The notes beneath the pieces were generated by a model. It ran no database searches and was not told the origin of the DNA. It worked only from the letters and a program-made list of their open reading frames with translations. A program made the position numbers and the translations under genes. A stretch of 39,688 nucleotides of DNA from Geoalkalibacter ferrihydriticus DSM 17813. Lineage in GTDB: Bacteria > Desulfobacterota > Desulfuromonadia > Desulfuromonadales > Geoalkalibacteraceae. This document shows positions 15,154-24,700 of the stretch, piece by piece (within the stretch, counting starts at the first letter, position 1; the number at the start of each line of letters is the position of its first letter). The DNA lies in NCBI RefSeq assembly GCF_000820505.1, contig NZ_JWJD01000001.1:1098035-1137722 (forward strand). The letters run 5' to 3'.

Positions 15154-17085
15154 ATGCGCAACCTGATTCTCGCTTGGGTGTTTATCGGTCTGGCTCTGGC
15201 GGTGCCCGCGCGCGCCGGCGATTTTATCGTGCTGTGCTACCACGACGTGCAGCGCAGCCTCGATGATCCCGACGGCATGTCCGTGACCCTCGACAGCCTC
15301 ATCGCCCAATTCAGCTGGCTGGAAGAAAACGGCTATCGCGTCCTGAGCATCGACGATCTGCTGCGTGCCCAACAGGCTGAGCACCCCTTGCCGGACAAGA
15401 CCGTGATGCTGACTTTCGATGATGGCTATACCAGCTTTTACACCAAGGTCTTTCCCCTGCTCAAAGCTTTTGAATTTCCGGCGGTGCTGGCGGTCGTGGG
15501 CGGCTGGACGGAAGTTCCGGAAGGCAGCCTGGTGGACTACGGCGACAAGCAGGTGCCGCGCGAGCGTTTCATGAGCTGGGAACAACTGCGTGAAGTCGCC
15601 GCCTCGGGGCTGGTGGAGATTGCCTCGCACAGCTACGACCTGCACCACGGCGTATTGGCCAACCCCCAGGGCAATGAGCAGCCGGCCATGACGGCGCGCC
15701 GCTATGACGCGGAGCGGGACCGCTATGAAAGCGCTGCCGCCTACGAGGCGCGCCTGCGCGCGGATTTCGCGCACAACGCCGCCTTGTTCGAAAAACACCT
15801 CGGCGCGCGGCCGCGCGTCATGGTCTGGCCCTACGGCAAATACAACCGCCTGGCTCAGGATCTGGCGGCGGAATTCGGCATGCCCATCGCCCTCACCCTC
15901 GACACCGGGCCCAATGATCCCAAGGAACTCGGCGCGGTGCGACGTGTGCTGTTGATGAACGATCCGCCCCTGGCGAACTTTGTCTGGCAGATGCACAACC
16001 CCCTGTGGCAGCGTCCCGAACCGGTGCGGGTGATGCATGTCGATCTGGATTACGTCTACGATCCCGATCCCGCGCAGCAGGAAACCAATCTCGGCCTGCT
16101 CCTCGATCGCGTTCTGCAAATGGGCGTCAACACCGTTTATTTGCAGGCCTTTGCCGACCCCGACGGCGACGGGGTGGCCGATGCCCTGTATTTCCCCAAC
16201 CGCCATCTGCCCGTGCGGGCCGATCTCTTCAACCGCGTGGCCTGGCAGCTGCAAACCCGTACCGGCGTCAAGGTGTACGCCTGGATGCCGGTGCTCGCCT
16301 TCACTCTCGGCGAGACACGGGATCAGGTGCAGAGCTGGCAGGCCGACGGACCCGCGGCGCCCGACCCCGAGCAATACCGGCGCTTGTCGCCCTTTGCGCC
16401 TGACGCCCTGCGCCTGGTGGAGGAAATCTACGAGGATCTCGCCACGCATGCGGCGTTTTCTGGAATTTTGTTTCACGACGACGCCCTGCTGTCGGACTTC
16501 GAGGACGCACACCCCGCGGCCCTGGCCGCTTACGCCGCGGCCGGCCTGCCGGAAGATATCGGCGCCATCCGCGCCGACCCTGCTTTGCAGCGCCGCTGGA
16601 CGCGCTTGAAGATGCAAACTCTGCACACATTTACCGGGCGGCTGGCGCAACGCGTTCGTGACTGGCGCCCGGATCTCAAGACCGCGCGCAATCTCTTTGC
16701 CCTGCCGGTTCTGGAGAGGGCGAGCGAGAGCTGGTTTGCGCAAAGCCTGCCGCGCTTTCTCGAACACTACGACTACACCGCGATCATGGCCATGCCCTAC
16801 ATGGAGGGTGCCGAAGATCCCGAGGCCTGGCTGACGGAGCTGGTGCGGCGCATTGCGGAGACGCCGGGCGCCCTGGACAAGGTGGTATTCGAGCTGCAAA
16901 GCGTTGACTGGCGGCACGACAACGCGCCGGTGCCCAGCAGCGTACTGGCGCAATACATGCGCCTGCTGGCGCGCGAGGGGGCCAAACACTATGGCTATTA
17001 TCCTGATGATTTCTTCAACAACCAGCCAGGTGTCGAAGAACTGCGGCCGCTCATGTCGCTTCGCACCTATCCCTATCTGCCATGA
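15154..17085 (+). CDS. pgaB: Poly-beta-1,6-GlcNAc N-deacetylase PgaB
   Basis: The 643-aa protein has two domains: an N-terminal NodB-type polysaccharide deacetylase (about residues 23-270) and a C-terminal glycoside-hydrolase-like barrel (about 300-620). Deacetylase motifs are visible: LCYHDV, TFDDGY with D89/D90, and ASHSYDLHHG with metal-binding H159 and H164. It partially deacetylates PNAG in the periplasm so that it can be exported. The signal peptide ends ARAGDF with no lipobox cysteine, unlike the E. coli lipoprotein. The start at 15154 is 9 nt from GGAG (15141-15144); the ATG at 15148, overlapping the pgaA stop as ATGA, is an alternative. Confidence 0.93.
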   Translation: MRNLILAWVFIGLALAVPARAGDFIVLCYHDVQRSLDDPDGMSVTLDSLIAQFSWLEENGYRVLSIDDLLRAQQAEHPLPDKTVMLTFDDGYTSFYTKVFPLLKAFEFPAVLAVVGGWTEVPEGSLVDYGDKQVPRERFMSWEQLREVAASGLVEIASHSYDLHHGVLANPQGNEQPAMTARRYDAERDRYESAAAYEARLRADFAHNAALFEKHLGARPRVMVWPYGKYNRLAQDLAAEFGMPIALTLDTGPNDPKELGAVRRVLLMNDPPLANFVWQMHNPLWQRPEPVRVMHVDLDYVYDPDPAQQETNLGLLLDRVLQMGVNTVYLQAFADPDGDGVADALYFPNRHLPVRADLFNRVAWQLQTRTGVKVYAWMPVLAFTLGETRDQVQSWQADGPAAPDPEQYRRLSPFAPDALRLVEEIYEDLATHAAFSGILFHDDALLSDFEDAHPAALAAYAAAGLPEDIGAIRADPALQRRWTRLKMQTLHTFTGRLAQRVRDWRPDLKTARNLFALPVLERASESWFAQSLPRFLEHYDYTAIMAMPYMEGAEDPEAWLTELVRRIAETPGALDKVVFELQSVDWRHDNAPVPSSVLAQYMRLLAREGAKHYGYYPDDFFNNQPGVEELRPLMSLRTYPYLP

Positions 17086-18365
17086 CAATCATTGACTCTC
17101 TGGCATATGTGCGTGGCGGGTTGTTCGCCTTTCTTTTCTTCTACCCGCTGTTCATGGCCTATCTCTGGATGATCGGCGCCGTTTACTATTATTGGCGTCG
17201 CGAGCGCGCCCAGGGCACCTATGAAAACCCGCCTGAGCTGCCCTCCTATCCAGGGGTGTCGCTGGTGGTGCCCTGCCACAACGAAGGCGATAACGTGCGC
17301 GAAACCATCGCCGCGCTGCTGGCGCAGGTCTATCCCAACTTTGAAATCATCGCCGTCAACGACGGCAGTAAGGACGATACGGGGGCGATCCTCGATGAAT
17401 TGGCCACCCTGCACCCGCAGTTGCGCGTCCTGCATTTCGCGCAGAATCAGGGCAAGGCCATGGGCTTGCGCATGGCGGCCCTGACCTCGCCCCACGAGTT
17501 TCTGATGTGCATCGACGGCGACGCCCTGCTTGAACCTCATGCCACCACCTGGGTCATGAGTCACTTCGTGCACGGCGCGCGGGTCGGTGCGGTGACCGGC
17601 AACCCGCGCATCCGCACCCGCTCGACGCTGCTCGGCAAAGTCCAGGTGGGCGAATTTTCTGCCATCATCGGCATGATAAAGCGCGCCCAACGTGTTTACG
17701 GCCGCATTTTTACAGTCTCCGGCGTGGTGTCGGGCTTTCGCAAGAAGGCGCTGCATCAGGTAGGGTTCTGGAGCCTCGATAAGGTGACGGAAGATATCGA
17801 CATCAGCTGGAAACTTCAGCTCAATTACTGGGATATTCGTTTCGAGCCCAACGCCCTGTGCTGGATTCTCATGCCCGAGACCCTGAGTGGATTGTGGAAG
17901 CAGCGGCTGCGCTGGGCGCAGGGCGGCTATGAGGTGCTGTTCGCCAACCTGAACGAGATATTTCACTGGAAAAAGCGGCGCATGTGGCCGGTGGCGGCCG
18001 AATTCGCCATCAGCATCGTATGGAGTTACAGCATGCTGGCGGTGGCAGTTCTCTGGGCGAGCAGTTATTTCATGCCCCTGCCCGAATATCTCGAGCCGCC
18101 CTCCATGATTCCCCACTGGCCGGGGGTGGTGCTCGGTCTGACCTGTCTACTGCAATTCGCGGTGAGTCTGACCATCGATTCGCGCTACGAAAAAGGCCTG
18201 GGGCGCACCTATTACTGGATGATCTGGTATCCCCTGGCCTTCTGGCTGATCAGCCTGACGACCTCCATCGTCGGGTTGCCCAGGGCCCTGTTCAAAAAGC
18301 GCGGGCGCCGCGCTTTGTGGATCAGTCCCGACCGGGGTGTCGCCGAAAGAGAGGGTGCGTCATGA
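17082..18365 (+). CDS. pgaC: Poly-beta-1,6-GlcNAc synthase, GT2 family
   Basis: This 427-aa processive inner-membrane glycosyltransferase polymerises UDP-GlcNAc. An N-terminal transmembrane helix (about 12-38) precedes the GT2 domain: VVPCHNEGD, D94 in VNDGS, D145/D147 in CIDGDA, D238 in TEDIDISW, and QRLRW at 274-278. All catalytic residues are intact. About three further helices follow (from residue 300). The ATG overlaps the pgaB stop by 4 nt (ATGA), indicating translational coupling. Confidence 0.95.
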   Translation: MTIIDSLAYVRGGLFAFLFFYPLFMAYLWMIGAVYYYWRRERAQGTYENPPELPSYPGVSLVVPCHNEGDNVRETIAALLAQVYPNFEIIAVNDGSKDDTGAILDELATLHPQLRVLHFAQNQGKAMGLRMAALTSPHEFLMCIDGDALLEPHATTWVMSHFVHGARVGAVTGNPRIRTRSTLLGKVQVGEFSAIIGMIKRAQRVYGRIFTVSGVVSGFRKKALHQVGFWSLDKVTEDIDISWKLQLNYWDIRFEPNALCWILMPETLSGLWKQRLRWAQGGYEVLFANLNEIFHWKKRRMWPVAAEFAISIVWSYSMLAVAVLWASSYFMPLPEYLEPPSMIPHWPGVVLGLTCLLQFAVSLTIDSRYEKGLGRTYYWMIWYPLAFWLISLTTSIVGLPRALFKKRGRRALWISPDRGVAEREGAS

Positions 18366-18811
18366 AGCCGCCGATCATTGAAAATCGCCGCGGCGCCAAT
18401 CGCGTTCAGCGCTACAGCCAGGGCATCCTGACCGGTGTGTTCTGGGTGATTCTCGGGTTGCTGCTGCGCCCGCTGTTGACTCTGGGTGCTTGGTTTGTGG
18501 GCGGGCAACTGCTCTCCCACACCCTCCTGCAAAACCAAGGGCTGGCCGGACTCATGCGGGTGCCGCTGTTTTATGTGGTGGTCGTTGTGCTCATGGGCAT
18601 CGCGCTCATCGGCTGGGCCAGCTACAACCTGCTGCGTTTTCGCCACAACGAGCGGCGCAACCACCAGCCCGAACCGGTGACGCCCCGGGAACTCGCGGAA
18701 TTTTTCGATGTGCCCGAGATTTGCGTACAGCGCTGGCAGGCGAGCCGACGCATTGTCATGCATCATGATGAACTGGGGAGACCCGAGGTGGGAGGCGCTG
18801 ATTCGAGATAA
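18362..18811 (+). CDS. pgaD: Poly-beta-1,6-GlcNAc biosynthesis accessory protein PgaD
   Basis: The 149-aa protein has two transmembrane helices (about residues 22-48 and 68-92) followed by a basic linker (RFRHNERRNHQPEP) and a short soluble tail. In E. coli, PgaD forms a complex with PgaC and cyclic di-GMP binding at their interface activates synthesis; the same role is inferred from position and topology. The ATG overlaps the pgaC stop as ATGA. It is the last gene of the operon, with tandem repeats and a terminator-like hairpin downstream. Confidence 0.85.
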   Translation: MKPPIIENRRGANRVQRYSQGILTGVFWVILGLLLRPLLTLGAWFVGGQLLSHTLLQNQGLAGLMRVPLFYVVVVVLMGIALIGWASYNLLRFRHNERRNHQPEPVTPRELAEFFDVPEICVQRWQASRRIVMHHDELGRPEVGGADSR

Positions 18812-18842
18812 GGCTTGAAAATCGCTAAAAGCTTTTTGACGG

Positions 18843-18983
18843 GATTGACAGGATGAACAGGATAAAACCCCTGGGTTTTTGGGTCTATCATCCTGTCCAT
18901 CCTGTCTATCCTGTCTATCCTGTCTATCCTGTCCATCCCTGTTTTTATGTCCTGGGCATACTGCTCAGAGCGTCGGCGCGGGA
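18843..18983. repeat. 9-bp tandem repeats, hairpin and copy of the hlyIII 3' end
   Basis: Five tandem 9-mers ATCCTGTC(C/T) occupy 18890-18934. Upstream, GACAGGATGAACAGGAT (18847-18863) is their inverse, and AAAACCC-CT-GGGTTTT (18864-18879) sits between as a central hairpin with a T-rich side, which may terminate pgaABCD. The part at 18935-18983 is a diverged copy of 19665-19712, including the last codons of the hemolysin III gene. There is no gene in 18812-19058. Confidence 0.8.
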
Positions 18984-19058
18984 TTTTTTGCAACGGCTGG
19001 GTTCTTCATATTTGGAAACATCCAGCGGTCTTATCCGCTTAAAGGTCACCGAAGCCCA

Positions 19059-19559
19059 TCATTCTTCCAGATATTTCTTCCCACCGTTCCCCTTTTTCCC
19101 CTTCAGTCCGAGAAACCAGGTTAACGCCGCAATTACAACGGCAATGCCGACCCCAAGCCCGAGCAGGTCGCGCTCACCATCCCAGGTGACGACCTGGCCG
19201 AGGAATGTAACAGCGAGGACGACGACGACGACCCCGACCAGCTTGTTCTTAAGGCCGTCGAGGTCACGGATTTCGAGCCAGGCCGGCAGAACCAGGCTGT
19301 CATCGATAAACAGCTCGTAGAGCCCGAGAGCAACAATGTAGAAAACGGTCCCAAGCAGGAAAAGGTCAACCATCTCAATAAAGGCCAGTGCGAGGGACTT
19401 GGCCCCCTTTTGGGAAACTTCCCCATACGCGATGGCCTCCTTGATGAGGACGACAACCTCAATCCCGCCGTAGACCAGAAGAGCGGTGGCCGCGAGGAAG
19501 GAGCCGAAAACGGCGATGAGGATGAGATAACGGCTACCGGCAAGGACCTTTTTGATCAT
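19059..19559 (-). CDS. YqhA-like (UPF0114) membrane protein
   Basis: The 166-aa protein has four predicted transmembrane helices (about residues 9-38, 58-84, 105-125, 134-153). It opens MIKKVLAGSRYLILIAVFGS, has an internal AFIEMVDLFLLGTVFYIVALGLYELFID segment and ends in a basic/glycine tail (GLKGKKGNGGKKYLEE). The mid-protein pattern FIE-VD-FLLGTV-YI-ALGLYELFI fits the YqhA/UPF0114 family of unknown function. The start at 19557-19559 follows GGAGG. It is flanked on both sides by the duplicated tandem-repeat/hlyIII-tail sequence. Confidence 0.7.
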   Translation of the reverse strand: MIKKVLAGSRYLILIAVFGSFLAATALLVYGGIEVVVLIKEAIAYGEVSQKGAKSLALAFIEMVDLFLLGTVFYIVALGLYELFIDDSLVLPAWLEIRDLDGLKNKLVGVVVVVLAVTFLGQVVTWDGERDLLGLGVGIAVVIAALTWFLGLKGKKGNGGKKYLEE

Positions 19560-19646
19560 GAAACCTCCAGTGTGTATAAGCGTCGGAGATTTTAATCCGG
19601 ATCGGAGGGGGGATGTAAAGGTATACATTAGGAGCCAAGGGGTTTG

Positions 19647-19712
19647 ATCCTGTCAATCCTGCCCATCCCTGTTTTTATGTCTTGGCATGATACTCAGAGC
19701 GTCGGCGCGGGA
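19647..19712. repeat. Second copy of tandem-repeat/hlyIII-tail sequence
   Basis: Two degenerate 9-mers (ATCCTGTCA, ATCCTGCCC) are followed by ATCCCTGTTTTTATGTC and CTCAGAGCGTCGGCGCGGG, matching 18935-18983. Here it includes the genuine 3' end of the hemolysin III gene, so this is the likely source copy. Confidence 0.7.
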
Positions 19713-20344
19713 ATGACATGCCAGAGCACCGCCAGGTAGTGCAGCAGGCTGCCGGAAAAGACGAACAGGTGCCAGATGGCGTGGTGGAACAGCAGGGCTT
19801 TCCAGGCGTAGAAGATCAGCCCGAAGCTGTAGGCGAGACCACCGGCGAGAAGAAGATGAAGAGCCTGCGTCGGAACCAGTGCCAACGCGGGTTTGATGGC
19901 CAGAATGATCAGCCAGCTCATGGCCAGGTAGAGCAGGGGGGCGAGAATCTTGAAGCGGTATACGAAAAAGATTTTGAACAGAATCCCGGCCAGAGTCAGA
20001 CCCCAGATCGCGCCGAACAGCGTCCAGCCCCAATTGCCGCGCAGAAACACCAGGGTGAAGGGTGTATAGGTGCCGGCGATGAGCAGGTAGATGACCGAAT
20101 GGTCGAGAACCTTGAACAGATGTCCCCAGCGTTGATGGTATTTAAAGATGTGGTAGAGGGTGAAGGTGGCGTAGGAAATCACCAACGACACGCCGTAGAC
20201 GGCGCTGCTTACCACATGCCAGAGATCTCCATGCCGCGCCGCCGCCGTCAGCAGCAGCGCCAGCCCGGGAATGCTCAACATAAAGCCGACGCCGGGCGCA
20301 AGCGTATTGGCGATCTGGTTGATGCGATAATAACGCGGATCCAT
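19694..20344 (-). CDS. Hemolysin III / PAQR family membrane protein
   Basis: The 216-aa protein has seven predicted transmembrane helices. Family residues are visible: YGVSLVISYATFTLYH in the first third, DHSVIYLLIAGTYTPF in the middle and HHAIWHLFVFSGSLLHY near the C-terminus, which carry the conserved Ser, Asp and His of the PAQR metal-dependent hydrolase site. Haemolytic activity is not implied by the name. The ATG at 20342-20344 has no clear Shine-Dalgarno. The last codons are duplicated near 18962-18983. Confidence 0.88.
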   Translation of the reverse strand: MDPRYYRINQIANTLAPGVGFMLSIPGLALLLTAAARHGDLWHVVSSAVYGVSLVISYATFTLYHIFKYHQRWGHLFKVLDHSVIYLLIAGTYTPFTLVFLRGNWGWTLFGAIWGLTLAGILFKIFFVYRFKILAPLLYLAMSWLIILAIKPALALVPTQALHLLLAGGLAYSFGLIFYAWKALLFHHAIWHLFVFSGSLLHYLAVLWHVIPAPTL

Positions 20345-20373
20345 AGATAAATTTTAGCAGATAAACCCCGCCC

Positions 20374-21762
20374 TCATTCGCTTAGCAACTGTTCCATGAT
20401 GGCAAAGGCCGCGCGGCGTCCATCGGCGGCGGCGGTCACGGCCAGATCGGCGCCGCGATGGCAGTCGCCGCCGGCAAAAACCTTGGGATGGGACGTGCGA
20501 CCCGTATCACGGTCGACGAACAGGCGGCGGTGACGGGTCTGGATGCCGGCCTTGTGCAGAAAACCGAAGTCTTCCACATCGAAGCCCAGGGCCAGGATCA
20601 GAGTGTCGGCAACGATGCAGTGCTCCGAGCAGGGCACCTCCTTGACCTGGCGGCGTCCGTCCGGGCCGGGATCGGCCAGACAGGTCTGCAATACCTCGAC
20701 GCCGGTGAGGCGGCCGTCATTGTCGACGATGATCTTGGTCGGCGCGCGGTGAAAGTAGAAGAGCACGCCTTCCTCGACGGCGTTGTGGTACTCTTTTTCA
20801 CTGCCGGGCATGTTGGCCTCGTCGCGGCGATACACGCAGGTCACGGTCTCGGCCCCCTCGCGGATGGCGGTGCGTACGCAGTCCATGGCGGTGTCGCCGC
20901 CGCCCACCACCACCACGCGCTTGCCGCGCACGTCGAAACGCCGATGCATTTTGCGCCCCAGCAGGCGGCTCTGTACCTCCGTAAGAAATTCCATGGCCAG
21001 AAACACGCTGCCGTGGCGCTCGTGGGCCAGGCGCGGCAGGCGGCCGCCCGTGGCACCCACGCCGAGAAACACCGCGTCGAAATTCTCCGTTAGTTCGGAA
21101 AAATTCACATCGCGTCCCACCTCCTGCTCAAGATGCAGCTTGAGACCGGCCTTTTGCAGGATGTCGAAGCGCCGCCGCACAGTCTGTTTGTCCAGTTTGA
21201 AATTAGGAATGCCCAGGCTAAGCAGGCCCCCGGGTTCGGACGAACGCTCGAACATTTCGACGCCGATGCCGGCGCGCAGCAGAAAATGAGCGCAGGACAT
21301 GCCCGCCGGGCCCGAACCGACCACCGCCACCTTCTGCGGGCGGGTCACGCCGGGAAAAGGCAGCTCGTAGCCTGCGGCAAAGCCCAGATCGCTGATGGAG
21401 GCTTCGATGGCGCCGATGGTGATGGCGCCGTAGCCGTCGTTGAGGGTGCAGGCGCCTTCGCACACATGCGTGTGGGGGCAGATGCGCCCCAGCACTTCGG
21501 GAAAGGGCGAGGTCTCATTGGAGAGCAGAAAAGCCTTTTTCAGGTCACGCTCGGCAATCGCCCCCAGCCATTGTGGAATGGCGTTGCCCAGGGGGCAGCC
21601 CAAGGCGGCGCAGAAGGGGTCGCCGCATTGGATGCAGCGCTCGGCCTGGGCCGCTGCCTGCGAGCGGGTGTAGAAGCGGTAGATCTCGTCGAAGCTTTGA
21701 ATCCGCGCGGGGGCCTGTTCCTTGGCCTGCTCCTGGCGGTTGGTGTTGATGAAATTCTGCAT
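20374..21762 (-). CDS. gltD: Glutamate synthase small subunit
   Basis: The 462-aa subunit oxidises NAD(P)H and feeds electrons to GltB. The N-terminal [4Fe-4S] domain has cysteine groups CIQCGDPFCAALGCP and CPHTHVCEGAC. An FAD site follows (VGSGPAGM, about residue 147), a second nucleotide site VVGGGDTAMDCVR (about 290) and the closing FAGGDCHRGADL...AADGRRAA. The start at 21760-21762 lies 12 bp after the gltB stop, and its AAGGA Shine-Dalgarno overlaps that stop, so translation is probably coupled. Cytoplasmic ammonia assimilation. Confidence 0.95.
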   Translation of the reverse strand: MQNFINTNRQEQAKEQAPARIQSFDEIYRFYTRSQAAAQAERCIQCGDPFCAALGCPLGNAIPQWLGAIAERDLKKAFLLSNETSPFPEVLGRICPHTHVCEGACTLNDGYGAITIGAIEASISDLGFAAGYELPFPGVTRPQKVAVVGSGPAGMSCAHFLLRAGIGVEMFERSSEPGGLLSLGIPNFKLDKQTVRRRFDILQKAGLKLHLEQEVGRDVNFSELTENFDAVFLGVGATGGRLPRLAHERHGSVFLAMEFLTEVQSRLLGRKMHRRFDVRGKRVVVVGGGDTAMDCVRTAIREGAETVTCVYRRDEANMPGSEKEYHNAVEEGVLFYFHRAPTKIIVDNDGRLTGVEVLQTCLADPGPDGRRQVKEVPCSEHCIVADTLILALGFDVEDFGFLHKAGIQTRHRRLFVDRDTGRTSHPKVFAGGDCHRGADLAVTAAADGRRAAFAIMEQLLSE

Positions 21763-21774
21763 AAGATTCAGTCC

Positions 21775-24700
21775 TTAATCCCCTTCTTTGGGATTCAACG
21801 GCGCCTTCATGTCCTTGGGCGTCACCATCCAGAAATAAGCCAGCTCCTCGCGGAAATTGTCGAGAATGCACTGCGCTTTGGGGCTGCGCGTATGGTTGTG
21901 GTAGCTGTGGATGATCTTTTTCAGATAGATCTTGCCCTCGCTGTCGTCGTCGATGTCGATGCGCCGTGCTTCGACCAGCTCGCGATTGATTTTATCGATG
22001 AAGTTTTTCTTTCGGTCGTAGACGAAGGCCGCTCCGCCGGTCATGCCGGCACCGAAATTGATGCCCGTTTCGCCGAGAATCACCACGGTGCCGCCGGTCA
22101 TGTATTCGCAGGCATGGTCGCCGGTACCCTCCACCACGGCCAGCGCCCCCGAATTGCGCACCGCGAAGCGTTCCCCCGCGCTTCCCGCGACGAACAGTTT
22201 GCCGCCGGTGGCGCCATAAAGACAGGTGTTGCCGATGGCGGCGGCGCCTTCCTGGTAGATGCCGGGAATGATGACGATGCGCCCGCCGTGCATGCCCTTG
22301 CCGACATAGTCGTTGGCCACTCCGTCGAGGTGAATGTTCACCCCGGGAAGCAGAAACGCGCCGAGGGACTGACCGGCAGCACCTTCGAGGTTGAGCATGA
22401 TGGAGTCGCGCGGCAGCCCGGCATTGCCGTAATAATGCGCTATCTCGCCGCTAATCAGGGCGCCGAAGCTGCGGTTGGTATTGCGGATGCGGCGTTCCAC
22501 CACGACCTCGGCCCGCGCATCGCGAATCGCCGGGAGAACTTCCTGCAACACACCTTTTTCAAAAGCATTGTCGTCGAAGGGAACATTGCGGCGGCGCCGG
22601 ACATCGACGCCCTCGATCCGTTGCAGTACCTGGCTGAAATCGAAGGATGCGGCGGCCGCTGCGTCCACGACGCGCAACAGGTCGCTGCGCCCGATGACCT
22701 CCTCAAGGCTGTGGAAACCCAGTTGGGCGAGTATTTCGCGGACATCCTCGGCGACGTTGCGCAGATAGGCGACGACCTTGTCCACTGTGCCGACATAATG
22801 GCCGCGCAGCATCTCGTCCTGGGTGGCTACCCCCACCGAGCAACGGTTGAGGTGGCACACGCGCAGCATCTTGCAGCCGAGCATGACCAGCAGAGCAGTC
22901 CCGAAGCCATAGGATTCGGCGCCGAGCATGGCTGCCTTGACCACATCGGCGCCGGTTTTGAGACCGCCGTCGGTCTGCAGGGCCACAAGTTCGCGCAGGT
23001 TGTTGGCCTTGAGGGTGTTGTGCGCCTCGGCGAGCCCAAGTTCCCAGGGATTTCCGGCGTGTTTGATGGAGGTCTGCGGCGCGGCGCCGGTACCGCCATC
23101 GCACCCTGAAATGATGATGCGATCGGCATAGCATTTGGCGACCCCGGCGGCGATGGTGCCGACCCCGTCGCTGGAAACCAGCTTGACGCTGATTTCGGCT
23201 GCCGGGTTGACCTGTTTGAGGTCGAAGATGAGCTGCGCCAGGTCTTCGATGGAATAGATGTCGTGATGAGGCGGCGGCGAGATCAGCGTCACCCCGGGCA
23301 TGGTGTAGCGCAGAGTGGCGATGAGCGGCGTGACCTTTTCGCCGGGCAATTGGCCCCCTTCACCGGGCTTGGCTCCCTGCGCGACTTTGATCTGGATCTG
23401 GGTGGCGCTACGCAGGTAGGCGGGGGTAACCCCGAAGCGGCCCGAGGCGATCTGCTTAATCTTGCTGTTGCGCGTGGTGTCGTAGCGTGCCGGGTCTTCG
23501 CCGCCCTCGCCGCTGTTGGAGCAACCGCCAAGAAGGTTCATGGCCTCGGCCAGGGCCTCGTGGCACTCCGGTGAGATAGAACCCAGGGACATGGCGGCCG
23601 AGTCGAAACGGCGCGTGATGGCTTCCAGGGGTTCGACCTCGGAAAGGGGAATCGGTTTTCCGGTTCCATTCCATGTGAAAAAGTCGCGGATGAAACGCAA
23701 GCCCCGCTCTTCGATGAGGCCTCGGAATTTAAGATAATCCGTGCGCTCGAGGCTTGCGGCGAACTGATGCATGGCCACAATTGTGCGCGAACCGAAGTCG
23801 TGATATTCGCTGGCGGCGTTGTCCTGGAAGAGGCTGCCGATACGCAGCGGGTAGATGGGGGCCATCCAACTGCGCTGAAAAACATCGCGGTGGGCGTGCG
23901 TGATGCGCTCCTCAATGGCGGCATAATCGAGCCCCGGCAGATGGAGCGTGGTGTGGGGAAAGCAGTCCGCGACAATGTCGCGCGAGAGGCCGATGATGTC
24001 GAACAGCGCCGCGTTGCGATAGCTGGCGACGGTGCTGATCCCCATCTTCGACATGATTTTGAGTACGCCCTTGGTCATGGCGCCGTAGAGGTTTTTGAGC
24101 GAACGGCGGGTTTCGCGCGGCGACATTCCTTTTTCGCGGCACAGGTCATAACCGGTGGCATAGAGCAGCCAGGGGTAAACGGCCATGGCCCCGATGCCGA
24201 GCAGCACGCAGGCGCTGTGAGGGTCGGTCACTTCGCCGCTGACGGCGACGAGGTTGATGCGGTTGCGCAGGCCCTCGCGCAGCAGTTTCTGATTGACGAA
24301 GCCCACCGCCATAGCCATGGGCATGGCCTTGTTTTCGGCGTCGACACCGCGGTCGTCGAGCACGATGATGCGCACCCCTTCGCTGCGCACGGCGGCGACG
24401 ATGGTTTCGCCCAACGCCTCCAGGCTGCTCTTGAGATCCGTCACAAAGGTGGTGGGAAAAATGCGGTAAAAGTAGGCCTTCTCATAACGCGGCCGCTTGG
24501 GATCGCCGAAAGACAGCAGCGCTTCGAAGATGTCGCGCGAGAGGATCGGCGAGATGCTTTTGAGGCGCCGGGCGCGCTCGGCGGACTCGATAAGTGGGTT
24601 GCCGAGTTCGCCGAAACCAATGGTGGCCGACATCACCGCCTTTTCGCGATAGGGATCGATGGGCGGGTTGGTGACCTGGGCGAACTTCTGACGGAAGAAA

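Noticed and set aside
15124-17088. 654-aa minus-strand frame opposite pgaB
   Set aside because: His/Gln/Arg-rich shadow without domains; pgaB is firmly identified on the plus strand with coupled neighbours.
18890-18934. Tandem 9-mers considered as a CRISPR array
   Set aside because: Units are contiguous with no spacers and no cas genes are present.
21133-23109. 658-aa and further long plus-strand frames opposite gltB/gltD
   Set aside because: Antisense shadows; gltB and gltD catalytic and cluster motifs are clear on the minus strand.
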